Part shown: positions 26,013 through 34,734 of the stretch, one piece after another
Layout of the letters: every line of letters begins with the position of its first letter
How positions within the stretch are numbered: the stretch's first letter is position 1
DNA from: Pelosinus sp. IPA-1
GTDB taxonomy: Bacteria; Bacillota; Negativicutes; DSM-13327
DNA length: 64,000 nucleotides
Assembly: GCF_030269905.1 (NCBI RefSeq)
Contig: NZ_BSVC01000003.1
Location: 333,356 to 397,355 of the forward strand
Reading direction: 5' to 3'
Translations under genes and position numbers: made by a program
Notes under the pieces: generated by a model
The model's database searches: none
Seen by the model: only the letters and a program-made list of their open reading frames with translations
What the model was told of the DNA's origin: nothing

Positions 26013-26108
26013 ATGCAAGGGTTGAGGGTAGGGGACGTAACATTATGTGATGATGATGGCATCGTAGTTAGAAAAATCGATGGATGGTGGGATGCTTTTT
26101 TATTTTAA
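26013..26108 (+). other. Short open frame, possible gene remnant
   Basis: A 31-codon frame reads RVGDVTLCDDDGIVVRKIDG and then WWDAFLF. The composition is protein-like, but there is no ribosome site and the frame is closed by a stop 27 bases upstream of its ATG. It may be the decayed tail of a lost gene; I do not recognise it. Confidence 0.25.
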
Positions 26109-26176
26109 GTGATTTAGTCGAAATATTATGAATTTTAGTATGGAATAATTTTATACTGAAAATTAGGGGGAGTACT

Positions 26177-27448
26177 ATGTTTAAAAATTCGGCTAGGGGC
26201 AGCCTGGGATTTCATTGGAAGGCACGTTATACCGTTTTAAGTATACTTTGGGTGGGATGGCTATTTTCTTTTTTAGATAGAATGGTAGTTAGTATTGCTT
26301 TACCATTCATTGGGAGAGAATTCCAGTTGAATGCTGCATCACAAGGGATGATCCTCAGCACTTTTTTTGCAGGCTATGCAATATTTCAAATACCTGGCGG
26401 GATGTTAGCTGATAAATTTGGTCCGAGAAGGGTAATGGCTTTTGCTATAGTATGGTGGTCCGTTTTTACAAGTCTCACGGGTATGGTTCTTTCTTATCCG
26501 TTGATGTTGATATGCCGATTTGTTTTTGGTATAGGTGAAGGTTGTTTTCCAGGATCGTCTTTCAAAACAATAGCAATGTATTTTCCGCCGAAGGAAAGAG
26601 CAACCGCAACGGCCATTCAAGGTTCTGTCAATGCATTAGGACCGGCAGTTGCTTCGTTAGTTGCGGCTGGAATCATTGCTGCCTTTGGCTGGAATATGGT
26701 TTTTATTACTTTGGGTATACCTGGTTTAGTAATTGGATTGGCGATTTGGTTTTACATTAAGGACAACCCTGCTGAGCACCCTCATATTACACCGGAAGAA
26801 TTATCTGAGCTAAATTTAGTATCTCCAGATGTTTCTAACTCGAATATTAGCTATCAGAAAATAACATTTAAAGAGTTTTTGCAAAAACCGGTTTTGTGGC
26901 AAATGCTATTAATTTGGTTTTTATTTGATATTACATTTTGGGGATTTATATCATGGCTACCTTCTTATTTGATGGAAGTACGGGGGTTTTCATTACTTAA
27001 GACAGGCTTTTATGGGTCGCTTCCTTTTTTCATTGGAACAATAGGAATGCTGGTCGGTGGTTACTTATCAGACTGTTTTAAGGGAAATAGAAAATGGTTA
27101 TTTATACCAAGTTCGTTAATGGCAGCCTTTTTTATATATATGACTTTCAGTGTCGCCGCATCGAATATGGTGATTGTTTATCAAAGTGTTGCCGCGTTGT
27201 TTATGTTTTTGGCTTATGCTGCATTTTGGGGGCTTGTTGTTGATTCAATTCCAGCGGATATTATGGGAGCGGGTTCGGGAATGGTTAATCTAGGTGGGCA
27301 AATAGCAGGGCTTGTCTCTCCTTTTGCTATGGGACATCTGATTGACTTGAATAAAGGATCTTTTGACATGGCATTTGCTTTTTTGGCTATTGCGGCCATC
27401 GGATCCGCTGTCGTCGCTTTTACTGTGAAAATAGAGGCACTGAAATAG
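26177..27448 (+). CDS. MFS transporter, anion:cation symporter (ACS) type
   Basis: A 423-residue, 12-TM transporter. The loop 2-3 motif GGMLADKFGPRRVM is the MFS signature. SFLDRMVVSIALPFI in TM1 and FVFGIGEGCFPGSS in TM4 fit the ACS family, which imports organic anions such as glucarate, tartrate and allantoate. GGGGG precedes the ATG. It is convergent with a pucR gene at the edge of the ureide island, so uptake of a ureide or a related organic acid is a reasonable inference. Confidence 0.85.
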   Translation: MFKNSARGSLGFHWKARYTVLSILWVGWLFSFLDRMVVSIALPFIGREFQLNAASQGMILSTFFAGYAIFQIPGGMLADKFGPRRVMAFAIVWWSVFTSLTGMVLSYPLMLICRFVFGIGEGCFPGSSFKTIAMYFPPKERATATAIQGSVNALGPAVASLVAAGIIAAFGWNMVFITLGIPGLVIGLAIWFYIKDNPAEHPHITPEELSELNLVSPDVSNSNISYQKITFKEFLQKPVLWQMLLIWFLFDITFWGFISWLPSYLMEVRGFSLLKTGFYGSLPFFIGTIGMLVGGYLSDCFKGNRKWLFIPSSLMAAFFIYMTFSVAASNMVIVYQSVAALFMFLAYAAFWGLVVDSIPADIMGAGSGMVNLGGQIAGLVSPFAMGHLIDLNKGSFDMAFAFLAIAAIGSAVVAFTVKIEALK

Positions 27449-27481
27449 TGTGGTCTTTCTAGTTATAGGAAGAAAAAATAA

Positions 27482-29116
27482 TTACTCTTTTAAAACTTTT
27501 CTTCTTCTAAGAGCTAGTCTCAAGCAAAAAAGCTGTTCTCTATTTTCTAGGTCCAGTCCACTTATGTCAGCAATTCGCTCGAGTCGATTTGCTAAGGTAT
27601 TTCGGTGAACATAGAGTTCTTTAGCTGTGGCAGCAAGGCTTTTATCAAATTCTAGATATTTTTCTAGTGTTTTAAGAAATTCTGTGCCTTGGTTTTGGTC
27701 AGATTTTTCTAGTTTATCAATAATCGGATTATAAAGTTGAGTGAGAATATGTGTTGTCTCCTTGTCAGCAAGGAGAATGGAATAGCCTGCAATGTCATAA
27801 GGATGTGTTGTGTTTCCAGGGCCTTTAAGTAGGCGACCAAGTTTCAGGCAAGCTAATGCATTATGGAAACTTTGGCGCACAGCGCGAATGTCTAGCTCTG
27901 GAGTACCGATACCAATGGATACCTTTCTAAGTGGATTAATGTTGGCAAAGGATTGTTGTAGTTTTTCATACATTTCATTTTCTTGATTAAAATTATTGAT
28001 AGATGCTAATAAAACAATAATTTTCCCTGCCCGCTCGGATACTAAGGACAATGAATATCTTGCAGCAATGATTTGTTGAGTGATTTCATATAGTCTGACA
28101 GAGAGAGTAGGTAGGGTGTATTCATTTTCTGCAGTATCGGGTTCAATAATTAAGCATTTATAAACTTTGGCTTGGGTTAGCTTGGAAGTATCAATAATTT
28201 CGCTAGAATTGGGTTGGCTAAGATCGCTGAATAGTAGATATTCCAGGATGTCTCGGGAGTATAACTTGTGACTTTCGGTTACGGCCTTTTGTTTCAAAAA
28301 TTCCAAGGTAGCAACTGTACAGGCATGTTCTATCGCTACTAAATTAATATCAGAGAAAGCGCTGGATCTTTGAAGTATCGTTATATATCCAAAAATTTCA
28401 TTGCTGGATAAAATCTTACCCGACATTTTCAGATAGGAGTGACTTCCAACTGTAATGGATTGGACGTAGGAATTTTTGTCTGAAAAGCTGCTAGTGGGTT
28501 GAGGGCAAAGCAAGAGTTTTTTTAGAGATACAAGGATATTTGTATCCTGTCCAGGGATATTAGCTGGTAGCCAGTGATTAATTAACATGCCATTTACGTC
28601 ATAGCAAGCAACAGGGCATTGCGTGATTTTACCTAAACAGTTAATAATTGCAGGCAATCCGTCACCACTCATAGCTACAGTTGTCATTGATTTATAAATT
28701 TCATTAGAGCGTTGCAATAGTACGGATTGGCGATTTACGATATTACTGATGATCGGATTCATGATTTCAGATAAAGATAAATGTAAGGGAAGTTCTAATA
28801 TTGGAAAGTCTAAGTAATTTGCTATATCAAGCATTTTCTGAGGGATTTCTGGTAAAAATCGTTTAGTTTTAATACCAAGGCCAGCACAACCACATGCCTT
28901 GAGTTGCTTAAGTAGCTGTTCTTGCAAAAGGGGATTATCTTTAATGGTATAAGCGGTTGTTAAAATCAAATCCCCAGCCTTAGCCCAGTTTTCAATGTCG
29001 GGAGAATCCATTATATTTACAGACTCAACTATGTTGTCCAGCCCATTGGCACCTGCAACTAGCGATATCGATTGTTCTTGAAACAGTTGTAAAACATCTT
29101 GGATTTTCATAGGCAC
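27482..29116 (-). CDS. PucR family transcriptional regulator (first)
   Basis: A 544-residue regulator with an N-terminal PucR sensor domain (about 7-125, DIENWAKAGDLILTTAY), a GGDEF-like CdaR middle region and a C-terminal HTH near 485-540 (SLAATAKELYVHRNTLANRL). PucR of Bacillus activates purine-degradation genes with allantoin-type effectors. It lies between an MFS gene and allD, divergent from allD, and so probably controls one or both. Two more PucR paralogues follow at 30.5 and 33 kb. Confidence 0.9.
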   Translation of the reverse strand: MPMKIQDVLQLFQEQSISLVAGANGLDNIVESVNIMDSPDIENWAKAGDLILTTAYTIKDNPLLQEQLLKQLKACGCAGLGIKTKRFLPEIPQKMLDIANYLDFPILELPLHLSLSEIMNPIISNIVNRQSVLLQRSNEIYKSMTTVAMSGDGLPAIINCLGKITQCPVACYDVNGMLINHWLPANIPGQDTNILVSLKKLLLCPQPTSSFSDKNSYVQSITVGSHSYLKMSGKILSSNEIFGYITILQRSSAFSDINLVAIEHACTVATLEFLKQKAVTESHKLYSRDILEYLLFSDLSQPNSSEIIDTSKLTQAKVYKCLIIEPDTAENEYTLPTLSVRLYEITQQIIAARYSLSLVSERAGKIIVLLASINNFNQENEMYEKLQQSFANINPLRKVSIGIGTPELDIRAVRQSFHNALACLKLGRLLKGPGNTTHPYDIAGYSILLADKETTHILTQLYNPIIDKLEKSDQNQGTEFLKTLEKYLEFDKSLAATAKELYVHRNTLANRLERIADISGLDLENREQLFCLRLALRRRKVLKE

Positions 29117-29367
29117 CTCGACTTTCTGTATTTAGAGTTTTAGTCACTATTCGACTAATTATGCTAAGTTCCTTTACGGATTGAGCAATTTTCAAGCCAT
29201 CCACGTAAGGTGTTAGAGAAGTTTAATTGATTTGTTCAAAACAGACAAATCAAGTCGGACAAATTATCCTGTATGGATGATGAAAATAAGGGAAAAGAAA
29301 AGTACAATAAACGTAAAGCATCTAGAAAAATTCAGATGGAAATAGAATAAAAGGGGTGTTATTTATT

Positions 29368-30447
29368 ATGAGTAGCCAGGAAATGGTGTTGGTAAACAAG
29401 GAAGAATTGCATCAGTTGATTAAGAATAAAGTGATGAAGGCTGGTTTGCCCGAGGATCATGCACAGGAAGTTGCCAACCACTTGAGCTATGCAGATAGCA
29501 GAGGTGTGCATTCCCATGGAGCTGTGCGTGTGGAATACTATTCGGAACGGATATCCAAGGGAGGCAGCAATGCAAAGCCTAATTTCTCCTTTAGGAAAAC
29601 AGGACCCAGCACAGGTATTTACGAAGGGGACAACGCAGTAGGAATGGTTGTAGCAAAAAACGGTATGATTGAAGCAATAAAGCTTGCTAAGGAAACTGGA
29701 ATCGGTTTTGTCGGCATGCGTGAGCTCGGGCATTGCGGCACCCTTTCTTATTTTCTCAGAATGGCTACCGACGAAAATATGATCGTCATGTCCATGTGCC
29801 AGTCCGACCCTATGGTGGTGCCTTATGGATCAGCAGATCCATACTTTGGAACAAACCCTATCGGCTTTGCCGCTCCTTGTGCAGGCCGTTCTCCAATTGT
29901 ATTTGATATGGCTACTACAGTAGGAGCTTGGGGAAAGGTTTTGGACGCCAGAGCCAAAAACAAGTCAATCCCTGAAACATGGGCGGTAGATAAAAATGGA
30001 CATCCTACCACTGATCCATTTGCTGTTGGCGGTCTTCTGGCTATTGCAGGTTCCAAAGGCTATGGCCTCATGATGATGGTCGATATTTTGTGCGGCTCAT
30101 TGCTCGGCATTCCATTCGGAAAGCATGTAAGCTCCATGTACGCCGATCTTTCTGCCGGACGTGAACTGGGACAGATTCATCTGGTAATAAACCCCGATTA
30201 TTTTACATCTATTGATACATTTAAAAACAACGTGAGTAAAATGGTGGATGAGATTCATGAGCTCCGCCCGGCTTTGGGTTTTGATAAGGTACTGGTTCCA
30301 GGTGAATCTTCAGAAAAGAAGGCAAAAGAATATGAAAAGAGTGGAATTCCCATTGTAAAGGAAATCTATGATTATCTTGTCAGTGATGACATCCATTACA
30401 ACCGCTATGAGGGGAAAAGTGCTTTTGCATCGGATACATTAGATTAA
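29368..30447 (+). CDS. allD: Ureidoglycolate dehydrogenase (Ldh family)
   Basis: A 359-residue NAD(P)-dependent oxidoreductase of the malate/L-lactate dehydrogenase-2 family. Signatures are SYADSRGVHSHGAVRVEYY, the His motif ELGHCGTLSYF and FGTNPIGFAAP. Lactate, malate, diketogulonate and ureidoglycolate enzymes share the fold. Ureidoglycolate to oxalurate is inferred from allE, allC and the AllFG/AllH genes of the island. ATG 29368 is chosen with AAGGGG nine bases before; a GTG at 29356 is less likely. G+C looks higher than in genes at 32-38 kb. Confidence 0.82.
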   Translation: MSSQEMVLVNKEELHQLIKNKVMKAGLPEDHAQEVANHLSYADSRGVHSHGAVRVEYYSERISKGGSNAKPNFSFRKTGPSTGIYEGDNAVGMVVAKNGMIEAIKLAKETGIGFVGMRELGHCGTLSYFLRMATDENMIVMSMCQSDPMVVPYGSADPYFGTNPIGFAAPCAGRSPIVFDMATTVGAWGKVLDARAKNKSIPETWAVDKNGHPTTDPFAVGGLLAIAGSKGYGLMMMVDILCGSLLGIPFGKHVSSMYADLSAGRELGQIHLVINPDYFTSIDTFKNNVSKMVDEIHELRPALGFDKVLVPGESSEKKAKEYEKSGIPIVKEIYDYLVSDDIHYNRYEGKSAFASDTLD

Positions 30448-30453
30448 AAGAAA

Positions 30454-30504
30454 AGTAATAAGCAAAGGGTCTCAACTGATGTTGAGATCCTTTTTCTTAT
30501 TACT
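30454..30504. terminator. Bidirectional terminator between allD and the second pucR
   Basis: AGTAATAAG...AAAGGGTCTCAAC pairs with GTTGAGATCCTTT...CTTATTACT over about 22 bp, with A- and T-runs on either side. It can serve both convergent units. Confidence 0.85.
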
Positions 30505-32119
30505 ATAATTTGGAAAGCAGTAGTGCAAGACGCAGCTGTAAAGAAAAATCTGGATTGGAGAGAGGCGTATCCAATAAATCATTTAGTCTCGCTATCCGGT
30601 ATTTTACAGTGTTGCGGTGGATATAGAGCACTCGGGCCGTTTCGGCAATATCGCCCTGACAATCCAAGTAGGTCTGAAGCGTCTGGCGGAGAATTACCTG
30701 AGCTTCCTGCTCTGGGTAAGCCAGAGATTTTAAAATGCAGGTGCAGAAATGGCGAGCATGTTCCTGGGGAACAAAGCGCAAAAGTTCCGAAACGCCTTGA
30801 GAATAATAGGTACGGAAAAAAGCTTTCCTGCCCTCCGCTCTGCATTGGTAGTAAATTTCTTCTGCCTCAATGCGCGAGAATGGCAGAGAATGGAGAGAAG
30901 TAACCGGATTCCCTGCAGCACAGGAAATGGAAACAGAGAGAAATGCAGTCATTTGCTCTCTGATGAAAGCAAGGGCACTTTTCAGATTTTCCACAGGATT
31001 TTGCAAGAGTATCATTATTGTTTCGCTTTTCTGGCAGGAAAATAAAATGGCATTTTCCTCGAAAATTGTTACATGCCGCTCTAGCCAGTCATATACAAGG
31101 GAATAGAGATCTGACCGTACAGGATTGTTCTCCTCCAGTAAGTCATCGATCCCCACAATCAGGAACCTGTAATAATCGGAGGAAACCAAACCAAGGTCGG
31201 CCCCCTGTTCCAGAAAAACTGTGGTGTCGGTATTGCTGGTGTTGTGGGTCAGCCGCCGTAAAAAATCCTCCCGTATTCTCCTGTGTAATTCTTTGAGTTT
31301 TTGATTTTTGTAAAGGGAAAAAGCGATGGCAGCGGCAGTCTGTTCAATTACAAGATAAGAGAAGGGATAAGGAATTTTTTCCTCTTCCAGCACAATAAGC
31401 AGATGGGGATGGACAGAAGCGGCCCAAACGGGAAACATCCATGCGGTAAACGGGCGGGAAGCCTGAATATACAGGGAGGAGGGAGTAGACTCGGCAGGAG
31501 AGCTTCTAAGTTTACCATTTCCTTTTATGGCGGCCATTGTCAGCTTCATCTCCATCGTTTTCGCGGCTCTAGGAAGAGAGGTTTCTATTATTTCCCCAAA
31601 AGGGTCGGTCAAAAACACCACCTGCCGGACTGTACGGCTCAGATGGGCAAGGAGAGCAGAAATAGGAGTGTCTTTTATCAGCATCTGGGAATACTCCCGC
31701 TGAATTTTCAGAGCATTTAGAAGCTGTTGATTTTCTACATTCCAGAGGTAGGAGAGGAGTTGATGGCAGGTTATTCCCAGCGTCCAGGAAGCAGGAATCT
31801 GAAGCAGGGGAAAATGAAGCTTTTCGGCGGTTTCGAGAATAGAGGGATCCAGTTTGTCGATAAACCGGCCCAGCTTCACGCAGATTCCAGCAATGGGGAG
31901 ACAGTTTAATTCCTCAATCATCCGGCAGAAGCCGGCCGAATCCTTTTTAAAGGCCATGCCGGTTGTAATCAGCAGGGTATGGGGTTTGATAAAGGATGTA
32001 ATGTCCGGCGTTTCTGATATATCGGCGCTGTCCACCTTGCGGGACAAATCGGCGGCTTGGTTCAAAACGGTCATTTGAGAGAAGGGCGGGTTTTTTAAAA
32101 GTTCTGCAATAGAAATCAT
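30503..32119 (-). CDS. PucR family transcriptional regulator (second)
   Basis: A 538-residue PucR-type regulator: N-terminal PucR domain (PDITSFIKPHTLLITTGMAF), variable middle, and C-terminal HTH near 485-530 (DIAETARVLYIHRNTVKYRI). It is the last gene of a tight minus-strand unit, pucR3-hydrolase-pucR2, and overlaps the hydrolase by four bases. Its codons are visibly richer in G and C than those of the two genes upstream, and many long frames appear on the opposite strand for that reason. That suggests a separate origin. The effector is unknown. Confidence 0.88.
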   Translation of the reverse strand: MISIAELLKNPPFSQMTVLNQAADLSRKVDSADISETPDITSFIKPHTLLITTGMAFKKDSAGFCRMIEELNCLPIAGICVKLGRFIDKLDPSILETAEKLHFPLLQIPASWTLGITCHQLLSYLWNVENQQLLNALKIQREYSQMLIKDTPISALLAHLSRTVRQVVFLTDPFGEIIETSLPRAAKTMEMKLTMAAIKGNGKLRSSPAESTPSSLYIQASRPFTAWMFPVWAASVHPHLLIVLEEEKIPYPFSYLVIEQTAAAIAFSLYKNQKLKELHRRIREDFLRRLTHNTSNTDTTVFLEQGADLGLVSSDYYRFLIVGIDDLLEENNPVRSDLYSLVYDWLERHVTIFEENAILFSCQKSETIMILLQNPVENLKSALAFIREQMTAFLSVSISCAAGNPVTSLHSLPFSRIEAEEIYYQCRAEGRKAFFRTYYSQGVSELLRFVPQEHARHFCTCILKSLAYPEQEAQVILRQTLQTYLDCQGDIAETARVLYIHRNTVKYRIARLNDLLDTPLSNPDFSLQLRLALLLSKL

Positions 32120-32976
32120 ATTTTATCTTCCAGCCATTTTATTATTTCTTCATATGTCAATCTTCCTGACTCATCGTTTACATCTCTATCGAAGTCGTGG
32201 GCTTCTCTGTAGATTGTTATAAGGTGTGAGTTTGGTATTAGCTTACGTAGTGTCTTTGTCATTCTATATGGCACATCTGGGTCTAGGGTTGCCGCTACCA
32301 ATATTGTCGGCGGGAAAGCTTTAAGTTTTTCGTCATCTAATGAGTATTTTGTTGGATCTTCTTTTCCACAGAGGTGCTTTATCCACGTTCCTTCCTGTCT
32401 TGCCTTTATATAGAGGGAAAATCTCAAATTCATTGGGCCATATGTCACCGGGCTATCCGAGATAATTTTTTCTATGCTTTCATCCGGTACGCTGGCTAAC
32501 TTGTTATAATATTTATTTGGTGTGTTAAATTGAACTTCGTCAAGCCTCGCATATCCATACAGGCTTATGATTGCCATTGGCATTAAGGCTTGATTTTTAA
32601 TTAACATATCACACATCATAAAAGAGAGATAGGCTCCTGCCGACCTCCCAAATAGCACATATTTATTATTTTTTAATTTAAATACCTTGTCCAGATTTTT
32701 CAAATAGAAGAAAAGCATTTCGAAGGCTGATTTTAAAATCATGTCCAGTTTTGATTCCGGTGCTAATGGATAATCTAGCGCCAAAAAATCATACCCTGCG
32801 TTTAAAAAATTATTTATATAAATTTCCGGCAGGTCGTCTCTCACTCCATAAAGCAGTCCGCCGCCATGAAAATATAGTATCGTTATGTTTTTTCTATTAT
32901 TTTTTGCCCTATGCAAATTCACATTCAATTTGATATTTTCTTCTGTCACAAAGCTGAAAATTTCCGGTTTATTCAT
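32116..32976 (-). CDS. Alpha/beta hydrolase, HSL-type esterase
   Basis: A 286-residue cytosolic hydrolase with the HSL oxyanion-hole motif YFHGGGLLYG (near 38) and the nucleophile elbow GRSAGAYLSF (Ser near 110-115). A late DPDVPYR Asp and an AHDF His complete the triad. The ATG at 32976 has GGGGGG ahead; a TTG at 32994 is less likely. It overlaps the third pucR by eight bases and the second by four, so it is expressed with two regulators. It could cleave an ester or amide of a ureide-related compound, but the substrate is not deducible. Confidence 0.82.
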   Translation of the reverse strand: MNKPEIFSFVTEENIKLNVNLHRAKNNRKNITILYFHGGGLLYGVRDDLPEIYINNFLNAGYDFLALDYPLAPESKLDMILKSAFEMLFFYLKNLDKVFKLKNNKYVLFGRSAGAYLSFMMCDMLIKNQALMPMAIISLYGYARLDEVQFNTPNKYYNKLASVPDESIEKIISDSPVTYGPMNLRFSLYIKARQEGTWIKHLCGKEDPTKYSLDDEKLKAFPPTILVAATLDPDVPYRMTKTLRKLIPNSHLITIYREAHDFDRDVNDESGRLTYEEIIKWLEDKI

Positions 32977-34597
32977 TAATTTTCCCCCCGTCAATCAGTT
33001 TAAACAGCCTTGAGGCTATTTGAATTTGAAGTAGTTCCTCCGGGTTCATAAAATCTATGTCCAGCAGATTTTTTATCTTGTCAATTCTATACCTCACAGT
33101 CTTTGGGTGAAGAAACAGCTTTTCAGAGGTGAGGATATAGTTTTGATTTGTGTCTAGAAAGGTTTTTAGAGTCTCGAATAGTAGGGGATACTTGTGTCTG
33201 AAATTAGCTATTCTGGGAGATATGAACTTTCTAAGATCGTCCAGACTGTTTGAATCTAAGAATAGTTTGTAAATTCCTAGCTCCTCATAGGGCAATATTT
33301 TATTCGAATTGTAGAATAACATTAGTACTTTTAGCGTGTCCAAAACTTCTCTGTTTGCTTTTGGAATGTCCAATTTTTCTACTTTTGAGCTGATACTTAC
33401 ATAGTAATAGAACTCTTTAAACAGGCCATTTTCAACCAGAGAATTCATTATTTTTTCAATAGAGTCTGCATTAAGGCTATTTTGATTATCGCTAAAATTA
33501 AGTATAAACACCACTATATCCAATTTTTCCAGGAAAATTATATCTTTGAAACTGGATTTAAATTTGATTCTAATCTGCCTTAGAGTTTGGGGCATGAGAT
33601 TTTTGCCCACATTTCTTTTTTCGTCTCGTTGATACAGCTTTATGAGAATCACTTGGTAGTGCTTATGTCTATTTATATTAAGGGATTCCAATACCTCATC
33701 TATGTCTTTTTCCGCGTAGAGTCTATCATTTAATAGGTCGCCTATGATGTTATTTTTTTGTTGAAATAGATTTTGCGAGATTATATAGTTTTTTAATAGT
33801 TCCATCTGTAAAAATTTTACTGCGTTTTCTATTACCATAAAATCTTCTGAACTAATTTTATCCGGCAGTTCGTGGATAACTAGTTCGTAGTCATCATATA
33901 CGAGATGGGGTATACGGACTCTAATCTGTTCGCCGGCTATCTTTGGATTAGTGCCATTATAGACTACTTTTTTACGCTCATACTTGAAATGCACGTACTT
34001 CTCAGTTGAAACTTCACTTGTATCTATTACTGTCACGTCGCAAAGTTCAGGGTTTGTGCTGATTTCAGTTCCCTTTGCAGAATTAATAAGGCTTACATCA
34101 CGCAGTATCATTTTTTTAAATTCACATAGTATCTTGTTCATTGACGGCATTTTCATCGCAAGGCTGGTTAGCTCGCTATGTACTTCGTAATACTTATTCA
34201 AGAGGTTCATATTTTTATTTATTATTGGCCCTAATATCTCGAGAATGATAGATTCATATTTTACATCCTTACTAATCTGGATTAACGGGATTAAATAGTT
34301 GTCGCAAAGCTCGATTATTTTAGTTGGTATCTGGGTAACCAGTCTATCGATCTTAATTATAACCGCACTAATGCCTATGTTATGGAGTTTTTCAAAAAAT
34401 ACGTCCAATTCACTATCGCTCAAATTTTGCAGAGCAAAAAAACTGGTAAGGATAACCTCTCCAGAACGCCCCCAATTTGCTATGTCAGTTGCCTCAAGTA
34501 CGTTGACACCATGTATTTCATTTAAGATTCCATTTTTGCCGGCTATTAATTTTGTCCCATAAAGGGATGGCATTTTTAGTATGTCTTTGATGTTCAA
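32969..34597 (-). CDS. PucR family transcriptional regulator (third)
   Basis: A 542-residue PucR-type regulator with N-terminal PucR domain (ATDIANWGRSGEVILTSFFA) and C-terminal HTH (ILTSEKLFLHPKTVRYRIDK, near 495-515). It is AT-rich and diverges from the allFG fusion gene, with about 137 bases between them. That makes it the best candidate for control of the oxalurate-cleaving genes. It heads the pucR3-hydrolase-pucR2 unit. Confidence 0.9.
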   Translation of the reverse strand: MNIKDILKMPSLYGTKLIAGKNGILNEIHGVNVLEATDIANWGRSGEVILTSFFALQNLSDSELDVFFEKLHNIGISAVIIKIDRLVTQIPTKIIELCDNYLIPLIQISKDVKYESIILEILGPIINKNMNLLNKYYEVHSELTSLAMKMPSMNKILCEFKKMILRDVSLINSAKGTEISTNPELCDVTVIDTSEVSTEKYVHFKYERKKVVYNGTNPKIAGEQIRVRIPHLVYDDYELVIHELPDKISSEDFMVIENAVKFLQMELLKNYIISQNLFQQKNNIIGDLLNDRLYAEKDIDEVLESLNINRHKHYQVILIKLYQRDEKRNVGKNLMPQTLRQIRIKFKSSFKDIIFLEKLDIVVFILNFSDNQNSLNADSIEKIMNSLVENGLFKEFYYYVSISSKVEKLDIPKANREVLDTLKVLMLFYNSNKILPYEELGIYKLFLDSNSLDDLRKFISPRIANFRHKYPLLFETLKTFLDTNQNYILTSEKLFLHPKTVRYRIDKIKNLLDIDFMNPEELLQIQIASRLFKLIDGGKINE

Positions 34598-34734
34598 ATT
34601 ACTACTCCTTTATCCTTTAAGTATAAAAAAAACATGATTTTTATGATTTTATGCCAATGATAATGCAAAAAAATAGTGATATAATGGCGATAATTGATTT
34701 AACGAAATATTAACACAATAAAGGAGATTTGGAA

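Noticed and set aside
30523..32078. Many long plus-strand frames opposite the second pucR gene
   Set aside because: They overlap one another in several phases, lack ribosome sites and arise because that gene is richer in G+C; the minus-strand frame has full PucR domains.
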